From: Bacteroidales bacterium
GTDB taxonomy: Bacteria > Bacteroidota > Bacteroidia > Bacteroidales > UBA932
Assembly: GCA_017398335.1 (NCBI GenBank)
Contig: JAFQGK010000044.1
Coordinates: forward strand, 1-33,919
Direction of reading: 5' to 3'
Length of the DNA stretch: 33,919 bases
Part shown: in pieces, positions 20,062 to 28,291 of the stretch
How the letters are laid out: each line of letters opens with the position of its first letter
How positions within the stretch are numbered: position 1 is the stretch's first letter
Notes under the pieces: generated by a model
What the model was told of the DNA's origin: nothing
The model's input: the letters and a program-made list of their open reading frames with translations, nothing else
Database searches by the model: none
Position numbers and translations under genes: made by a program

Positions 20062-22785
20062 TTACTTGCCAGCCTTGATTGCAGCCTGAGCAGCAGCGAG
20101 GCGAGCGATTGGAACTCGGAATGGAGAGCATGAAACATAGTTCAAGCCGATCTTGTAGCAGAACTCTACAGAAGCAGGATCACCACCGTGCTCACCGCAG
20201 ATACCGCACTTGAGACCTGGACGAGTCTCACGACCATCCTTGACAGCATAGTTCACAAGTTTACCTACAGCCTTCTGGTCAAGAGTCTTGAATGGATCAC
20301 CATCGAGAATCTTGTTGCCGATGTAGTCACCCATGAAAGTACCTACGTCATCACGAGAGAATCCGAAGGTCATCTGAGTAAGGTCATTTGTACCGAATGA
20401 GAAGAACTCGGCAGTACGAGCCATACGGTCAGCTGTAAGGGCAGCACGCGGAATCTCGATCATAGTACCGAACTTGTAGTCGATAGCGAAGCCGAACTCA
20501 GCCTCAACCTCAGCCTTGATCTTCTCGCAGATAGCCTTCTGGAAACGAAGCTCACGCTCAGAGATGGTAACAGGTACCATTATCTCAGGCATAGGGTTGT
20601 AACCCTTCTTCTTGAGCTCAGCAGTTGCGGTGAAGATAGCGCGGAACTGAGTCTCTGAAATCATAGGATATGTGATGTGGAGACGAACACCACGATGACC
20701 CATCATAGGGTTGACCTCGTGAAGTGACTCGCCACGCTTTTCGATCTCGCCTACAGAAATGTGAAGTTCCTCTGCAAGCTCTTCCTTCTTGACCTCAGTC
20801 TGAGGAACGAACTCGTGAAGAGGTGGGTCGAGGAGACGGAAAGTAACAGGCTTGCCGTCCATAACCTTCATTGTACCCTTGACTGCTGCCTTGATGAATG
20901 GCTCAAGCTCTGCAAGAGCAGCCTTTCTCTCTGCGTCAGTCTTAGCAAGGATCATCTTGCGGAGCTTTGAAAGAGGAGTCTCGGCATTCTGGCCGTAGAA
21001 CATATGCTCGATACGGAAGAGACCGATACCCTCGGCACCGAAGCTGATAGCGCGTGCAGCATCCTCCGGAGTATCAGCGTTAGTGCGTACGCCCATAGTA
21101 CGGAACTTGTCGACAATCTCCATGAACTTTACGAAACGTGGGTTGTCTGAAGCGTCCATTGTATCGATTGCAACGTCATAAACGTTACCCTTTGCACCGT
21201 TGAGCGAGAGAACGTCACCCTCGTGGTACTCCTTGTCAGAGCCCTTGAACCTGATGACCTTGTTCTCAAGGTCGATATTCATCGCCTCACAGCCTACGAT
21301 ACAGCACTTGCCCCATCCGCGTGCCACGAGAGCAGCGTGTGAAGTCATACCTCCGCGCTGAGTAAGGATACCTGAACATGCGCGCATACCCTCAACATCC
21401 TCCGGTGAAGTCTCCTCACGGACGAGGATAGTAGCGATGCCCTTGTCTGCAGCTTCCATGGCCGCCTCAGATGTGAAGGCAATCACACCTACAGCACCAC
21501 CTGGAGATGCAGGAAGACCGTGTGCAACAACGGTAGCCTTCTTCTCAGATGCAGGGTCAAGGATTGGGTGAAGAATTTCATCGAGCTGAGCTGGAGCGAT
21601 ACGTGTCACAGCTGTCTTCTCGTCGATCATTCCCTCTTCGAGCATATCCATTGCCATGTTGAGAGCAGCGAGACCGGTTCTCTTACCGATACGGCACTGG
21701 AGCATCCAGAGCTTGCCGTCCTGGATTGTGAACTCGATGTCCTGCATATCGTGGAAGTGGTTCTCAAGGTGGAGACGGATGCCGTCGAGCTCTGCGTAAA
21801 CCTCAGGCATTGCAGTCTCGAGAGATTCGAGGTGCTGGTTGTGAGGGTTCTTTGTAGCCTCGTTAAGCGGGTTAGGAGTACGGATACCTGCAACAACGTC
21901 CTCACCCTGAGCGTTGATAAGCCACTCACCGTAGAACTTGTTGTCACCGTTTGCAGGGTTACGTGAGAAAGCCACACCTGTTGCAGATGTAGAACCCATG
22001 TTACCGAATACCATTGACTGTACGTTTACAGCTGTACCCCACTCATCTGGAATACCCTCGATGCGGCGGTATGCGATAGCGCGCTTTCCGTTCCAAGACT
22101 TGAACACGCCACCGATCGATCCCCAAAGCTGAGCCTCTGCTGAATCAGGGAACTCGGTTCCGAGAACCTCCTTTACGCGAACCTTGAACTTCTCGCAAAG
22201 GTCCTGAAGCTCTTCTGCAGTGATGTCTGTGTCGGATGCATATCCCTTTGCAGTCTTTACCTCTTCCATCATTCTGTCGAGCTGCTGGCGGATACCCTGG
22301 CCATCTGCAGGCTCGATACCCTCAGCCTTCTCCATAACGACATCAGAGTACATCATGATGAGACGGCGGTATGCGTCATATACGAAACGTGGGTTGTTTG
22401 TCTTTGCAATCATGCCAGGGATAGTCTCTGAGCAGAGACCGATGTTGAGGATTGTATCCATCATACCAGGCATTGAACTGCGGGCACCTGAGCGGCAGCT
22501 TACAAGAAGAGGGTTCTCCTTGTCACCGAACTTCATACCCATGATAGCCTCAGTCTTCTTAAGAGCCTCGGCAACCTCGGTCTTGAGGGCCTCATTGTAG
22601 CCTCCACCGAGCTCGTAATACTCTGTACAGCATTCGGTTGTGATTGTGAAACCTGCTGGAACGGGAATGTTGAGAGTACACATCTCAGCAAGGTTTGCAC
22701 CCTTTCCGCCGAGGAGCTCACGCATTGTGCCGTTGCCTTCTGCAGTCTTGCCACCGAAGCAATACACTCTTTTTTTATCTGCCAT
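20062..22785 (-). CDS. ppdK: Pyruvate, phosphate dikinase
   Basis: 907 residues from the ATG at 22785 (MADKKRVYCF); a TTG two codons earlier was rejected. The N-terminal nucleotide-binding domain opens with GGKGANLAEMCTLNIPVPAGFTI. The swivelling phosphohistidine domain has GGMTSHAALVARGWGKCC with the phosphorylated His483. The C-terminal PEP/pyruvate TIM barrel ends with the catalytic region C860-G-I-C863-G-E-H-G-G-D. It interconverts pyruvate, ATP and Pi with PEP, AMP and PPi. In anaerobes this enzyme often works in the glycolytic direction or for gluconeogenesis. Codon use is heavily biased, pointing to high expression. Upstream (22786-22906) there are two hairpins; downstream is a strong terminator. 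Confidence 0.96.
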   Translation of the reverse strand: MADKKRVYCFGGKTAEGNGTMRELLGGKGANLAEMCTLNIPVPAGFTITTECCTEYYELGGGYNEALKTEVAEALKKTEAIMGMKFGDKENPLLVSCRSGARSSMPGMMDTILNIGLCSETIPGMIAKTNNPRFVYDAYRRLIMMYSDVVMEKAEGIEPADGQGIRQQLDRMMEEVKTAKGYASDTDITAEELQDLCEKFKVRVKEVLGTEFPDSAEAQLWGSIGGVFKSWNGKRAIAYRRIEGIPDEWGTAVNVQSMVFGNMGSTSATGVAFSRNPANGDNKFYGEWLINAQGEDVVAGIRTPNPLNEATKNPHNQHLESLETAMPEVYAELDGIRLHLENHFHDMQDIEFTIQDGKLWMLQCRIGKRTGLAALNMAMDMLEEGMIDEKTAVTRIAPAQLDEILHPILDPASEKKATVVAHGLPASPGGAVGVIAFTSEAAMEAADKGIATILVREETSPEDVEGMRACSGILTQRGGMTSHAALVARGWGKCCIVGCEAMNIDLENKVIRFKGSDKEYHEGDVLSLNGAKGNVYDVAIDTMDASDNPRFVKFMEIVDKFRTMGVRTNADTPEDAARAISFGAEGIGLFRIEHMFYGQNAETPLSKLRKMILAKTDAERKAALAELEPFIKAAVKGTMKVMDGKPVTFRLLDPPLHEFVPQTEVKKEELAEELHISVGEIEKRGESLHEVNPMMGHRGVRLHITYPMISETQFRAIFTATAELKKKGYNPMPEIMVPVTISERELRFQKAICEKIKAEVEAEFGFAIDYKFGTMIEIPRAALTADRMARTAEFFSFGTNDLTQMTFGFSRDDVGTFMGDYIGNKILDGDPFKTLDQKAVGKLVNYAVKDGRETRPGLKCGICGEHGGDPASVEFCYKIGLNYVSCSPFRVPIARLAAAQAAIKAGK

Positions 22786-22823
22786 AATCAATATTTATTA
22801 ATAGTTATTAATATCACTTATCA

Positions 22824-22866
22824 GACCCTCATGATGAGGGTCCTTCCGGAAAAATAAATTTTCCGG
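22824..22866 (-). promoter_or_regulatory. Two adjacent hairpins between the PurL-like gene and ppdK
   Basis: GACCCTCAT-G-ATGAGGGTC (22824-22842) and CCGGAAAA-ATAAA-TTTTCCGG (22846-22866, ends symmetric on both strands) are both perfect stems. They lie 40-80 bp upstream of the ppdK start and 40-80 bp downstream of the previous minus-strand stop. They could end the upstream transcript or form a structured ppdK leader. I found no exact TAnnTTTG in the 121-bp gap, so ppdK's promoter is not located. Confidence 0.5.
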
Positions 22867-22906
22867 CGCGAATTTAGTGAAAAATATTGATATAAAGAAA
22901 TCAAAA

Positions 22907-24055
22907 TCAGTCCTCGCCCTCAGTCGTCTGACTGAGCAGGGAAGCAAGGATGCCGGCAACTCCGTTTTTGCTGCCATTAGTTGTCCTGATGCCTTCGAAG
23001 GCCTTTGTCGGATGGCCGATAGGGTAGTAGGCAATGTCCTGGAGAATCAGCTGGGAGTCGACATAATCGTAGTCGGAATCGCTGATCTGTATGATGACAC
23101 CTGGTACTTCTCCGAAAAGGATTCTTATAGGGTCGTGTTCCCCGTATGATGAGATGATGCCGCTGAGGTCCAGTTCTGCACCAGTCTTCTCGCACATCTT
23201 ATGAGCAGCAGCTGCCATTCCTCCGTCAGCAACCGTGACTCCTGCCTTGATGATACCGTCCTCAGTGAGCTCCCTCACGACTTCATAACAGTCGATGAAG
23301 TAGTCAGGATCCTGGATCATAGGCATTCTTCCACCTGTCTTTCCACAAGTCTGGGACAGCAGGGAACCGCCGAGCCGATATGGACAAGTGTCGAATGGAA
23401 TGTAGATGAGCCAGCTTTGAGGATCGTCCTGCAATGTGGCAGGACATCTTCTGTTCTCTCCTATCCACGGATGCCTGCTTTCGTATGGTGCCTTGATATC
23501 CTCTTCTACATGAGCAGGGCTGTCTGAATCGTAGTCAGGCAGCCATGCGTAGAATTTTGCGCTGCAGCCCTCGTCGCCTTCAATGAAGATATAGTCGCTC
23601 ATCCTCACGCCGAGACCGTAGATGTATTCGTTTGCTGTCTGACAGCTTCTGTAGAATGATGCAAGGTTTCCCAAAGGGCGGGTGTTCCAGTCCCATTGGG
23701 CCCAGAGCCGCAGATTGCCAAGCTTGAAATGACCTTCGCTCCAAAGCCTGTCAATAAGCGCTTTGGCTATCTGCAGGCAAGTAAAATGTTCGGGATAAAG
23801 CAGATTGAACGGACGCTCGTGATGGGTAGCCTCAGCTGTGGCAATGATGTATTCGTTCATCTTGCCTGCGTCATATGTGACAGCTTCCAGAGGAGGCTCG
23901 GTGGATTCGTCTATTATATCTTCAAAGCCGGAATAATCCTCTGTGTCCAGTTCGGGATATTCCATACATTCATCCAGAAATTCGGCCGGAGTGGTCTCGT
24001 ATCGGCTTCCGTCAATGATGTAGTGAGAGTATAAAGCTGATTCCTTTTCCTTCAT
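22907..24055 (-). CDS. Orphan PurL-like (AIR synthase-related, C-terminal half) protein
   Basis: 382 residues from the ATG at 24055. Residues about 1-65 are acidic and unrecognised. From about 90 on, the order of segments follows the second AIRS half of large PurL (FGAM synthase): LGNLRLWAQWDW, SCQTANEYIYGLGV, YRLGGS (about 226-231), VADGGMAAAA (about 275-284), GAELDLSG, and DPIRILFGEVPGVIIQI (about 308-324). The family's S-x-H-D-x-S-D-G-G is changed to G-V-T-V-A-D-G-G, losing the His-Asp, and the G-K-D-S-like loop reads EGDEGC. There is no glutaminase domain and no N-terminal half. It is probably a non-catalytic relative rather than a working FGAM synthase. It is divergent from folC with overlapping promoters. 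ATGs at 24076 and 24178 are less likely starts, since the promoter at 24085-24115 leaves too little leader. Confidence 0.75.
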   Translation of the reverse strand: MKEKESALYSHYIIDGSRYETTPAEFLDECMEYPELDTEDYSGFEDIIDESTEPPLEAVTYDAGKMNEYIIATAEATHHERPFNLLYPEHFTCLQIAKALIDRLWSEGHFKLGNLRLWAQWDWNTRPLGNLASFYRSCQTANEYIYGLGVRMSDYIFIEGDEGCSAKFYAWLPDYDSDSPAHVEEDIKAPYESRHPWIGENRRCPATLQDDPQSWLIYIPFDTCPYRLGGSLLSQTCGKTGGRMPMIQDPDYFIDCYEVVRELTEDGIIKAGVTVADGGMAAAAHKMCEKTGAELDLSGIISSYGEHDPIRILFGEVPGVIIQISDSDYDYVDSQLILQDIAYYPIGHPTKAFEGIRTTNGSKNGVAGILASLLSQTTEGED

Positions 24056-24084
24056 AAATGTCCGTTCGTGTGTCATAAAGTCTG

Positions 24085-24115
24085 TAAAAATACATAATTT
24101 TGCAGTCAATTCAAA
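24085..24115. promoter_or_regulatory. Overlapping divergent promoters, PurL-like gene and folC
   Basis: Minus strand: TTTG (24112-24115), 19 bp, TATTTTTA (24085-24092, one mismatch), 29 bp before the start at 24055. Plus strand: TAATTTTG (24095-24102, exact) 20 bp before the folC ATG, lying inside the minus-strand spacer. Only one polymerase could bind at a time, so the two genes are probably reciprocally expressed. Confidence 0.55.
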
Positions 24116-24122
24116 CAATATT

Positions 24123-25523
24123 ATGGCAGAACATTTCTCAGAAGAAAGATATAAGGAGATGATAGACGCTCTTTTCATGCGTTTTCCGTCATTTCAGAAG
24201 GTCGGTGCCGGTGCATATAAGCCTGGTGTCGGAAATATGGAATTCATAGATCAGCTTCTTGGACATCCGCATCGTGCATATAAGATCATACATGTTGCAG
24301 GAACCAATGGAAAGGGATCTGTCTCAAATATGCTGGTCTCTGTCCTTGCAGCCTTGGGCTATAGGGTAGGTCTGTATACTTCTCCGCATATTCTTGATTT
24401 CAGGGAAAGAATAAGGGTCGTGAATGGAGGCCGTGATGCAGTCAGCCCCGATGTGCGGCTTATATCCAAGGAGAGCGTGTGGGATTTCATTGAATCCTGG
24501 CGTGAGACATTCGACCATCTGGATATGTCCTTCTTTGAGATAACTACGGCTATGGCTCTGCATTGGTTCGCTGTACAGGAAGTCGATTTTGTCGTTCTGG
24601 AAACTGGCTTGGGAGGCCGTCTGGACAGTACGAATATCGTGACACCGTTGCTTAGTGTCATTACCAATATCGGACTGGACCATTGCGATCTTCTCGGTGA
24701 TACCTTGCCTGAAATCGCTTTCGAAAAGGCCGGGATCATCAAGCCTGGAGTGCCTGTTGTCATAGGGGAGAGTAATGCTGAAACGGATCCTGTCTTTGAG
24801 CGTAAGGTCTTGTATACCAATCTTCCGGAACCGAAGTTCATGGGAAGCCGCTCTATGATTATGTCTCTTCTTTCGTTTGCAGACAAGACAGAACCGGTGC
24901 TTTGGGATAGACATGAGGATATTCTTGCGGCGATGGATCTTCAAGGAGCGTATCAGGAGAAGAATCTGAGGACCGTGCTGGCTGCTGTATCAACTTTGCT
25001 GGCATCTGTTCCGGAATTGTCCGAGGCGCTGGCAGTATCGGGGATGGAAAACGTTGTCTCTGCCATAGAGCAGACTGCAGTCCGTACCGGATTCAGGGGA
25101 AGGTGGGAGAAATTGTCGGATAATCCATTGATAATCTGCGATATAGGTCATAATGCCCACGGCCTGAAATATAATTTCGCCCAGCTTCAGCACATGAAAT
25201 CGGAAGGCAGATGTACTGATCTTGTAATCGTTTATGGGTCTGTAGCGGATAAGGATCTTGATTCAGTGCTCCCGCTCATGCCAGTTGATGCTTATTATGT
25301 GTTTACGCAGGCCAGAAGTCGGCGCGCTCTTCCTGCAGCGGATATTCTTGCAAGATTCATTCAAGCATATCCTGCAGGGAAGGCATGTGCCGTGGCGGAT
25401 GTAGCTGCCGCTGTCGCCAGGGCAAAAGAAATAGCCTCTGACCCAGCGATGTGCTCGGACAACCCTCTTGTATATATAGGGGGAAGCACATATGTCGTGT
25501 CAGAAGCTGTGGAGTGTATGTGA
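24123..25523 (+). CDS. folC: Dihydrofolate synthase/folylpolyglutamate synthase
   Basis: 466 residues, Mur-ligase-like fold. The ATP-binding P-loop G60-T-N-G-K64-G-S lies in HVAGTNGKGSVSNML. Other family blocks are LYTSPHILDFRERI, FFEITTAMALHWFA, LETGLGGRLDSTN, ITNIGLDHCDLLGDT, FEKAGIIKPGVPVV and the C-terminal ICDIGHNAHG. It adds glutamate to dihydropteroate and to folates so that they stay in the cell and work in one-carbon metabolism. It is divergent from the PurL-like gene, with overlapping promoters, and convergent with the acyltransferase gene 18 bp downstream. Confidence 0.95.
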   Translation: MAEHFSEERYKEMIDALFMRFPSFQKVGAGAYKPGVGNMEFIDQLLGHPHRAYKIIHVAGTNGKGSVSNMLVSVLAALGYRVGLYTSPHILDFRERIRVVNGGRDAVSPDVRLISKESVWDFIESWRETFDHLDMSFFEITTAMALHWFAVQEVDFVVLETGLGGRLDSTNIVTPLLSVITNIGLDHCDLLGDTLPEIAFEKAGIIKPGVPVVIGESNAETDPVFERKVLYTNLPEPKFMGSRSMIMSLLSFADKTEPVLWDRHEDILAAMDLQGAYQEKNLRTVLAAVSTLLASVPELSEALAVSGMENVVSAIEQTAVRTGFRGRWEKLSDNPLIICDIGHNAHGLKYNFAQLQHMKSEGRCTDLVIVYGSVADKDLDSVLPLMPVDAYYVFTQARSRRALPAADILARFIQAYPAGKACAVADVAAAVARAKEIASDPAMCSDNPLVYIGGSTYVVSEAVECM

Positions 25524-25541
25524 TTTATATCACCTTGATTG

Positions 25542-26720
25542 TCAGCCGATCAGATATTTTCCTACCTTAGGAATCTTTTGCATCACGACGGATACGGCGG
25601 CTGTGATGATGAATGCGGCAATACCTGAGGCCAATATTTCTACAGGAGTTGTCCAGAAGCCGAGCAGACCTTCCTCACCGCTGCCAAGCATGTTGCGGAT
25701 GGCTCCTGAAATAGGAACCAGTATCAGAAGGTGGATAAGGTAGATTCCATAGCTTGCCTTTGATACTGGGAGCAGTATTTTCTGGTAGAAGCATCCTTCG
25801 CTTTTGATTTTCTTGAACATGAGAATCCATGCTACGGCCATCAATGCTACTCCGACTGTGTCATTGCACCATGTAGTTTCCCACCATACTGCCTTTTCGA
25901 CAAGTCCTCCTGTCGGGAATATTCCGTCTGATGTCTCCATGACCCTGCGTATGAATCCGGCGAATGATACTGCAAAACCTGCAAGGAAAGACGGTATGGA
26001 AATGAACAGTGTCTTTTTCCAGGATATTTCTCCGACGAATTTTCTGAAATAAAGCCCGAGAAGCAGGTAACCTATGAAACCGCTGAAATAGTAGAATGTA
26101 CCATAGGCATTCCAGCTGGCTTCACCCCATAGCGGGAACAGAGCCTGTCTTGGGAGTCCTGAAGGTCCGTATATTACTGATACAGATCCTCCTGCGGCCC
26201 AGTCGCGTATAAGTGGAATCATAGTGGTGAATGCCCATATACCAAGATATATCTGGAGCTCCTTCTTTTCAACTTTTTCAGCCCATGGTGACAGTATCGG
26301 CATAAGGAGGTATATTCCTATGAGCATGTATACGAACCATAGATGTCCGGCGGAATAATTGAAGTTCAGAAGCAGGTTCTTGAAATTCTCTGCCGGTGCA
26401 CCCCAGACTAATGCATACACTGTTGTCCATATGATGAACGGAATCAGTATCCTGACGGCACGTCTGCGGAAGAATTCGCCTGTGGAATAGTGGATGGGGA
26501 ACTGAAGGTAGCTGGATGCGATGATGAACAGTGGCACGCAAGATCTTACGAACGAGTCGAAGAACGAAGACCAGAAAGCATCTGTTTCGGTCAGAATCAA
26601 AGCCCCGTCACCGCCTAGATAAAAAGGCTCTGTGCAATGAACAAGTATGACCATGAAGCAGGCTGCGACGCGCAACCAGTCTATCCAAATCTCTCTGGAA
26701 CTGCCAAGTTGAGTTTTCAT
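25542..26720 (-). CDS. Acyltransferase 3 family membrane protein
   Basis: 392 residues with about ten predicted membrane helices. The N-terminal family signature IDWLRVAACFMVILVHCTEPF contains the likely catalytic H28; RSCVPLFIIASSYLQFP and RRRAVRILIPFIIWTTVYAL follow. Members transfer acetyl or other acyl groups to sugars of polysaccharides, peptidoglycan or lipids across the inner membrane. The acceptor cannot be told from the sequence. It starts 7 bp after the stop of the Gfo/Idh/MocA gene, so both are on one transcript. Confidence 0.9.
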   Translation of the reverse strand: MKTQLGSSREIWIDWLRVAACFMVILVHCTEPFYLGGDGALILTETDAFWSSFFDSFVRSCVPLFIIASSYLQFPIHYSTGEFFRRRAVRILIPFIIWTTVYALVWGAPAENFKNLLLNFNYSAGHLWFVYMLIGIYLLMPILSPWAEKVEKKELQIYLGIWAFTTMIPLIRDWAAGGSVSVIYGPSGLPRQALFPLWGEASWNAYGTFYYFSGFIGYLLLGLYFRKFVGEISWKKTLFISIPSFLAGFAVSFAGFIRRVMETSDGIFPTGGLVEKAVWWETTWCNDTVGVALMAVAWILMFKKIKSEGCFYQKILLPVSKASYGIYLIHLLILVPISGAIRNMLGSGEEGLLGFWTTPVEILASGIAAFIITAAVSVVMQKIPKVGKYLIG

Positions 26721-26727
26721 ATGGTGT

Positions 26728-27738
26728 TTATTTCAGATTATTTTGTTTCAGGGCTTCTTCTATTATTTCAATGACTGTTACAGAAGCATCCAGACTATTG
26801 ATCTTTGATTCTGTCATCCCTGCTTCAAGCAGGTCTGCGAATTCCTTGAACTCGTAATAATACTCGTTGTGGTCGATTCCTTCAGCTATGATTGTCCTTT
26901 CAGGCTTCGGTCCCTGACCGGAAGATGGTGGATTGTGAGGGGCTATCTCTGCCCTACGTGCAATGCGTATGTCATCCAGGATGAGATTGCCGTCCTCGCC
27001 TGATAGTTCTGTTGGAACGAGACTGTCACATACTTTTGAATATGTTATAGATGCCTGCATCTGGCCATAGTCCAGCAGGAGGGAACCGTGAATATCTGTC
27101 GGACCGTCGGCTGTCTGGTAAGTGGTAAGGCTTGACAATGTCTTTTCAGGTCTTCCGAATAATGTGACAAGAGGATACAGCGCGTATATTCCGATGTCTC
27201 TGAGGGCTCCGGCTGTTCCAGACTGGAAGCAACTTGCAGTGATGCCTTTCTTCAATGATTCGTATTTTGATGAGTATTGACAATAATTGGAACTGTATTG
27301 TCTTAAAGGACCGATACTGTTGATCCGGTCGGCAAATGCACGGAAGTTAGGGTTGAATGTGGAAATCATTGCTTCCATGAGCAGACGACCGCTTGCTCTT
27401 GCCGCTTCTGCCATTTCACGGGCTTCCTGTCCGGATACCGAGAACGGTTTTTCACAAAGGACATGCTTTCCTGCTTTCAGGCATGCAAGCGTGTAGCTGT
27501 GGTGTGTCTGGTTGGGCGTTCCTATGTAGACGGCGTCAATGTCAGGATCTTCTGCAAGTTCCTGTACTGAAGTGTAGATCTTGGCTCCTGCCAATTCCGG
27601 ATGACGTGAGATGAAAGCATTTGCAGCATCTTCTGTGCGTGAGCATATTGCATTGACGCTGATGCGGGGTTCCTCCTGTATTCCTTTATATACCCAGTCG
27701 CTTATGCGTCCTGTACCTATTATTCCGAATTTTACCAT
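26728..27738 (-). CDS. Gfo/Idh/MocA family NAD(P)-dependent oxidoreductase
   Basis: 336 residues. An N-terminal Rossmann fold (FGIIGTGRISDW; the G-x-G-x-x-S-like loop at residues 8-13) is followed by the family hallmark C-E96-K97-P98 in HVLCEKPFSVSG, and then the C-terminal substrate domain (about 125-336). Members oxidise or reduce sugars, inositol or related polyols. The substrate is unknown. No signal peptide is present, so it is cytoplasmic. A -7 element TATTTTTG (27761-27768, minus strand) lies 22 bp before the start. The acyltransferase gene follows by 7 bp. Confidence 0.9.
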   Translation of the reverse strand: MVKFGIIGTGRISDWVYKGIQEEPRISVNAICSRTEDAANAFISRHPELAGAKIYTSVQELAEDPDIDAVYIGTPNQTHHSYTLACLKAGKHVLCEKPFSVSGQEAREMAEAARASGRLLMEAMISTFNPNFRAFADRINSIGPLRQYSSNYCQYSSKYESLKKGITASCFQSGTAGALRDIGIYALYPLVTLFGRPEKTLSSLTTYQTADGPTDIHGSLLLDYGQMQASITYSKVCDSLVPTELSGEDGNLILDDIRIARRAEIAPHNPPSSGQGPKPERTIIAEGIDHNEYYYEFKEFADLLEAGMTESKINSLDASVTVIEIIEEALKQNNLK

Positions 27739-27760
27739 CCTGTATGTTTATTGATGGCGA

Positions 27761-27768
27761 CAAAAATA
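27761..27768 (-). promoter_or_regulatory. -7 element for the Gfo/Idh/MocA-acyltransferase operon
   Basis: TATTTTTG on the minus strand, an exact match to TAnnTTTG, 22 bp before the ATG at 27738. No good TTTG at the right distance was seen; the tRNA terminator lies there instead. Confidence 0.45.
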
Positions 27769-27787
27769 GGATATTATTTAAAAAGAA

Positions 27788-27816
27788 AAAAGAGATCCGT
27801 AAAACGAATCTCTTTT
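27788..27816 (-). terminator. Terminator of the tRNA-Asp/tRNA-Val transcript
   Basis: A 12-bp stem (27788-27799 with 27805-27816, one G-T pair) and 5-base loop. On the minus strand it begins 2 bases after the tRNA-Val CCA and ends in a run of T residues. Confidence 0.8.
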
Positions 27817-27817
27817 C

Positions 27818-27895
27818 TGGTGGGAGCAGAGGGAGTCGAACCCCCGACCCTCTGCTTGTAAGGCAGATGCTCTAAACCAACTGAGCTATGCTCCC
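27818..27895 (-). tRNA. tRNA-Val (anticodon TAC), CCA encoded
   Basis: A full cloverleaf on the minus strand. The 7-bp acceptor stem GGGAGCA/TGCTCCC is followed by discriminator A and an encoded CCA. The D-arm is AGCTCAGTTGGTTTAGAGC, the anticodon loop is CTTACAA with TAC at 27860-27858, and the T-arm has GGGGGTTCGACTCCC. It lies second in a transcript with tRNA-Asp and just before a terminator. Confidence 0.96.
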
Positions 27896-28038
27896 GTTTC
27901 GTTTCTTTTGTCCGATTGCTGCGTTGGACTTCTTTCTTCGGTCGGTCATTACCGGAAGGTAACTCCCTCCCTCATCACTCGTCCGCCTTGCACTCGAACA
28001 AAATAAACTTCAACTTTTAAAAGAACTTGTCTTTTTTG
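27896..28038 (-). other. Spacer between tRNA-Asp and tRNA-Val, structured and purine-rich
   Basis: 143 bp with no open frame, unusually long for a tRNA spacer. On the minus strand it holds two copies of CGAGTG flanking CAAGGCGGA, a purine-rich tract GATGAGGGAGGGAG and a hairpin TTACC-TTCC-GGTAA (27949-27962). It is probably part of the tRNA precursor. Whether it is a processed small RNA cannot be decided. Confidence 0.45.
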
Positions 28039-28112
28039 CGGTGCGGACGGGACTCGAACCCGCGACCCCCGGCGTGACAGGCCGGTATTCTAACCAGCTG
28101 AACTACCGCACC
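28039..28112 (-). tRNA. tRNA-Asp (anticodon GTC), CCA not encoded
   Basis: A cloverleaf on the minus strand. The acceptor stem is GGTGCGG/CCGCACC with discriminator G. The D-arm is AGTTCAGCTGGTTAGAAT, the anticodon loop is CTGTCAC with GTC at 28078-28076, and the T-arm is CGCGGGTTCGAGTCCCG. The genomic bases after the discriminator are CAA, so CCA must be added after 3' trimming, a job for RNase Z such as that at 756-1697. Confidence 0.96.
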
Positions 28113-28150
28113 AATTGTTCAGTCTTATGCGTTTTTGTTTAACGCGGATG

Positions 28151-28181
28151 CAAAGGTACGCATTTTTTTATTATCTCCAAA
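28151..28181 (-). promoter_or_regulatory. Promoter of the tRNA-Asp/tRNA-Val operon
   Basis: On the minus strand TTTG (28178-28181), 19 bp, then TACCTTTG (28151-28158): an exact consensus, the strongest promoter match in the window, 38 bp before the tRNA-Asp 5' end. Confidence 0.78.
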
Positions 28182-28224
28182 TTTTTCTTTGATTTTTTTC
28201 GGTTTTTTTAGATTGTTGTTGCCT

Positions 28225-28258
28225 TTTGACTTGTCTGAGCGGAATTTTCGTATCTTTG
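28225..28258 (+). promoter_or_regulatory. Promoter of uvrA
   Basis: TATCTTTG (28251-28258) matches the -7 consensus, with TTTTGAC beginning at 28224 about 22 bp upstream as a possible -33 box. It lies 33 bp before the ATG at 28292 and is divergent from the tRNA promoter. No LexA-like palindrome was recognised. Confidence 0.5.
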
Positions 28259-28291
28259 TAGGCTTCGCTTTTATGTCGGGCGGATAAAGGT

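Noticed and set aside
27818-28112. tRNA genes as an integration site for a mobile island
   Set aside because: No integrase is present in the window, and I found no repeated tRNA 3' end that would mark an att site.
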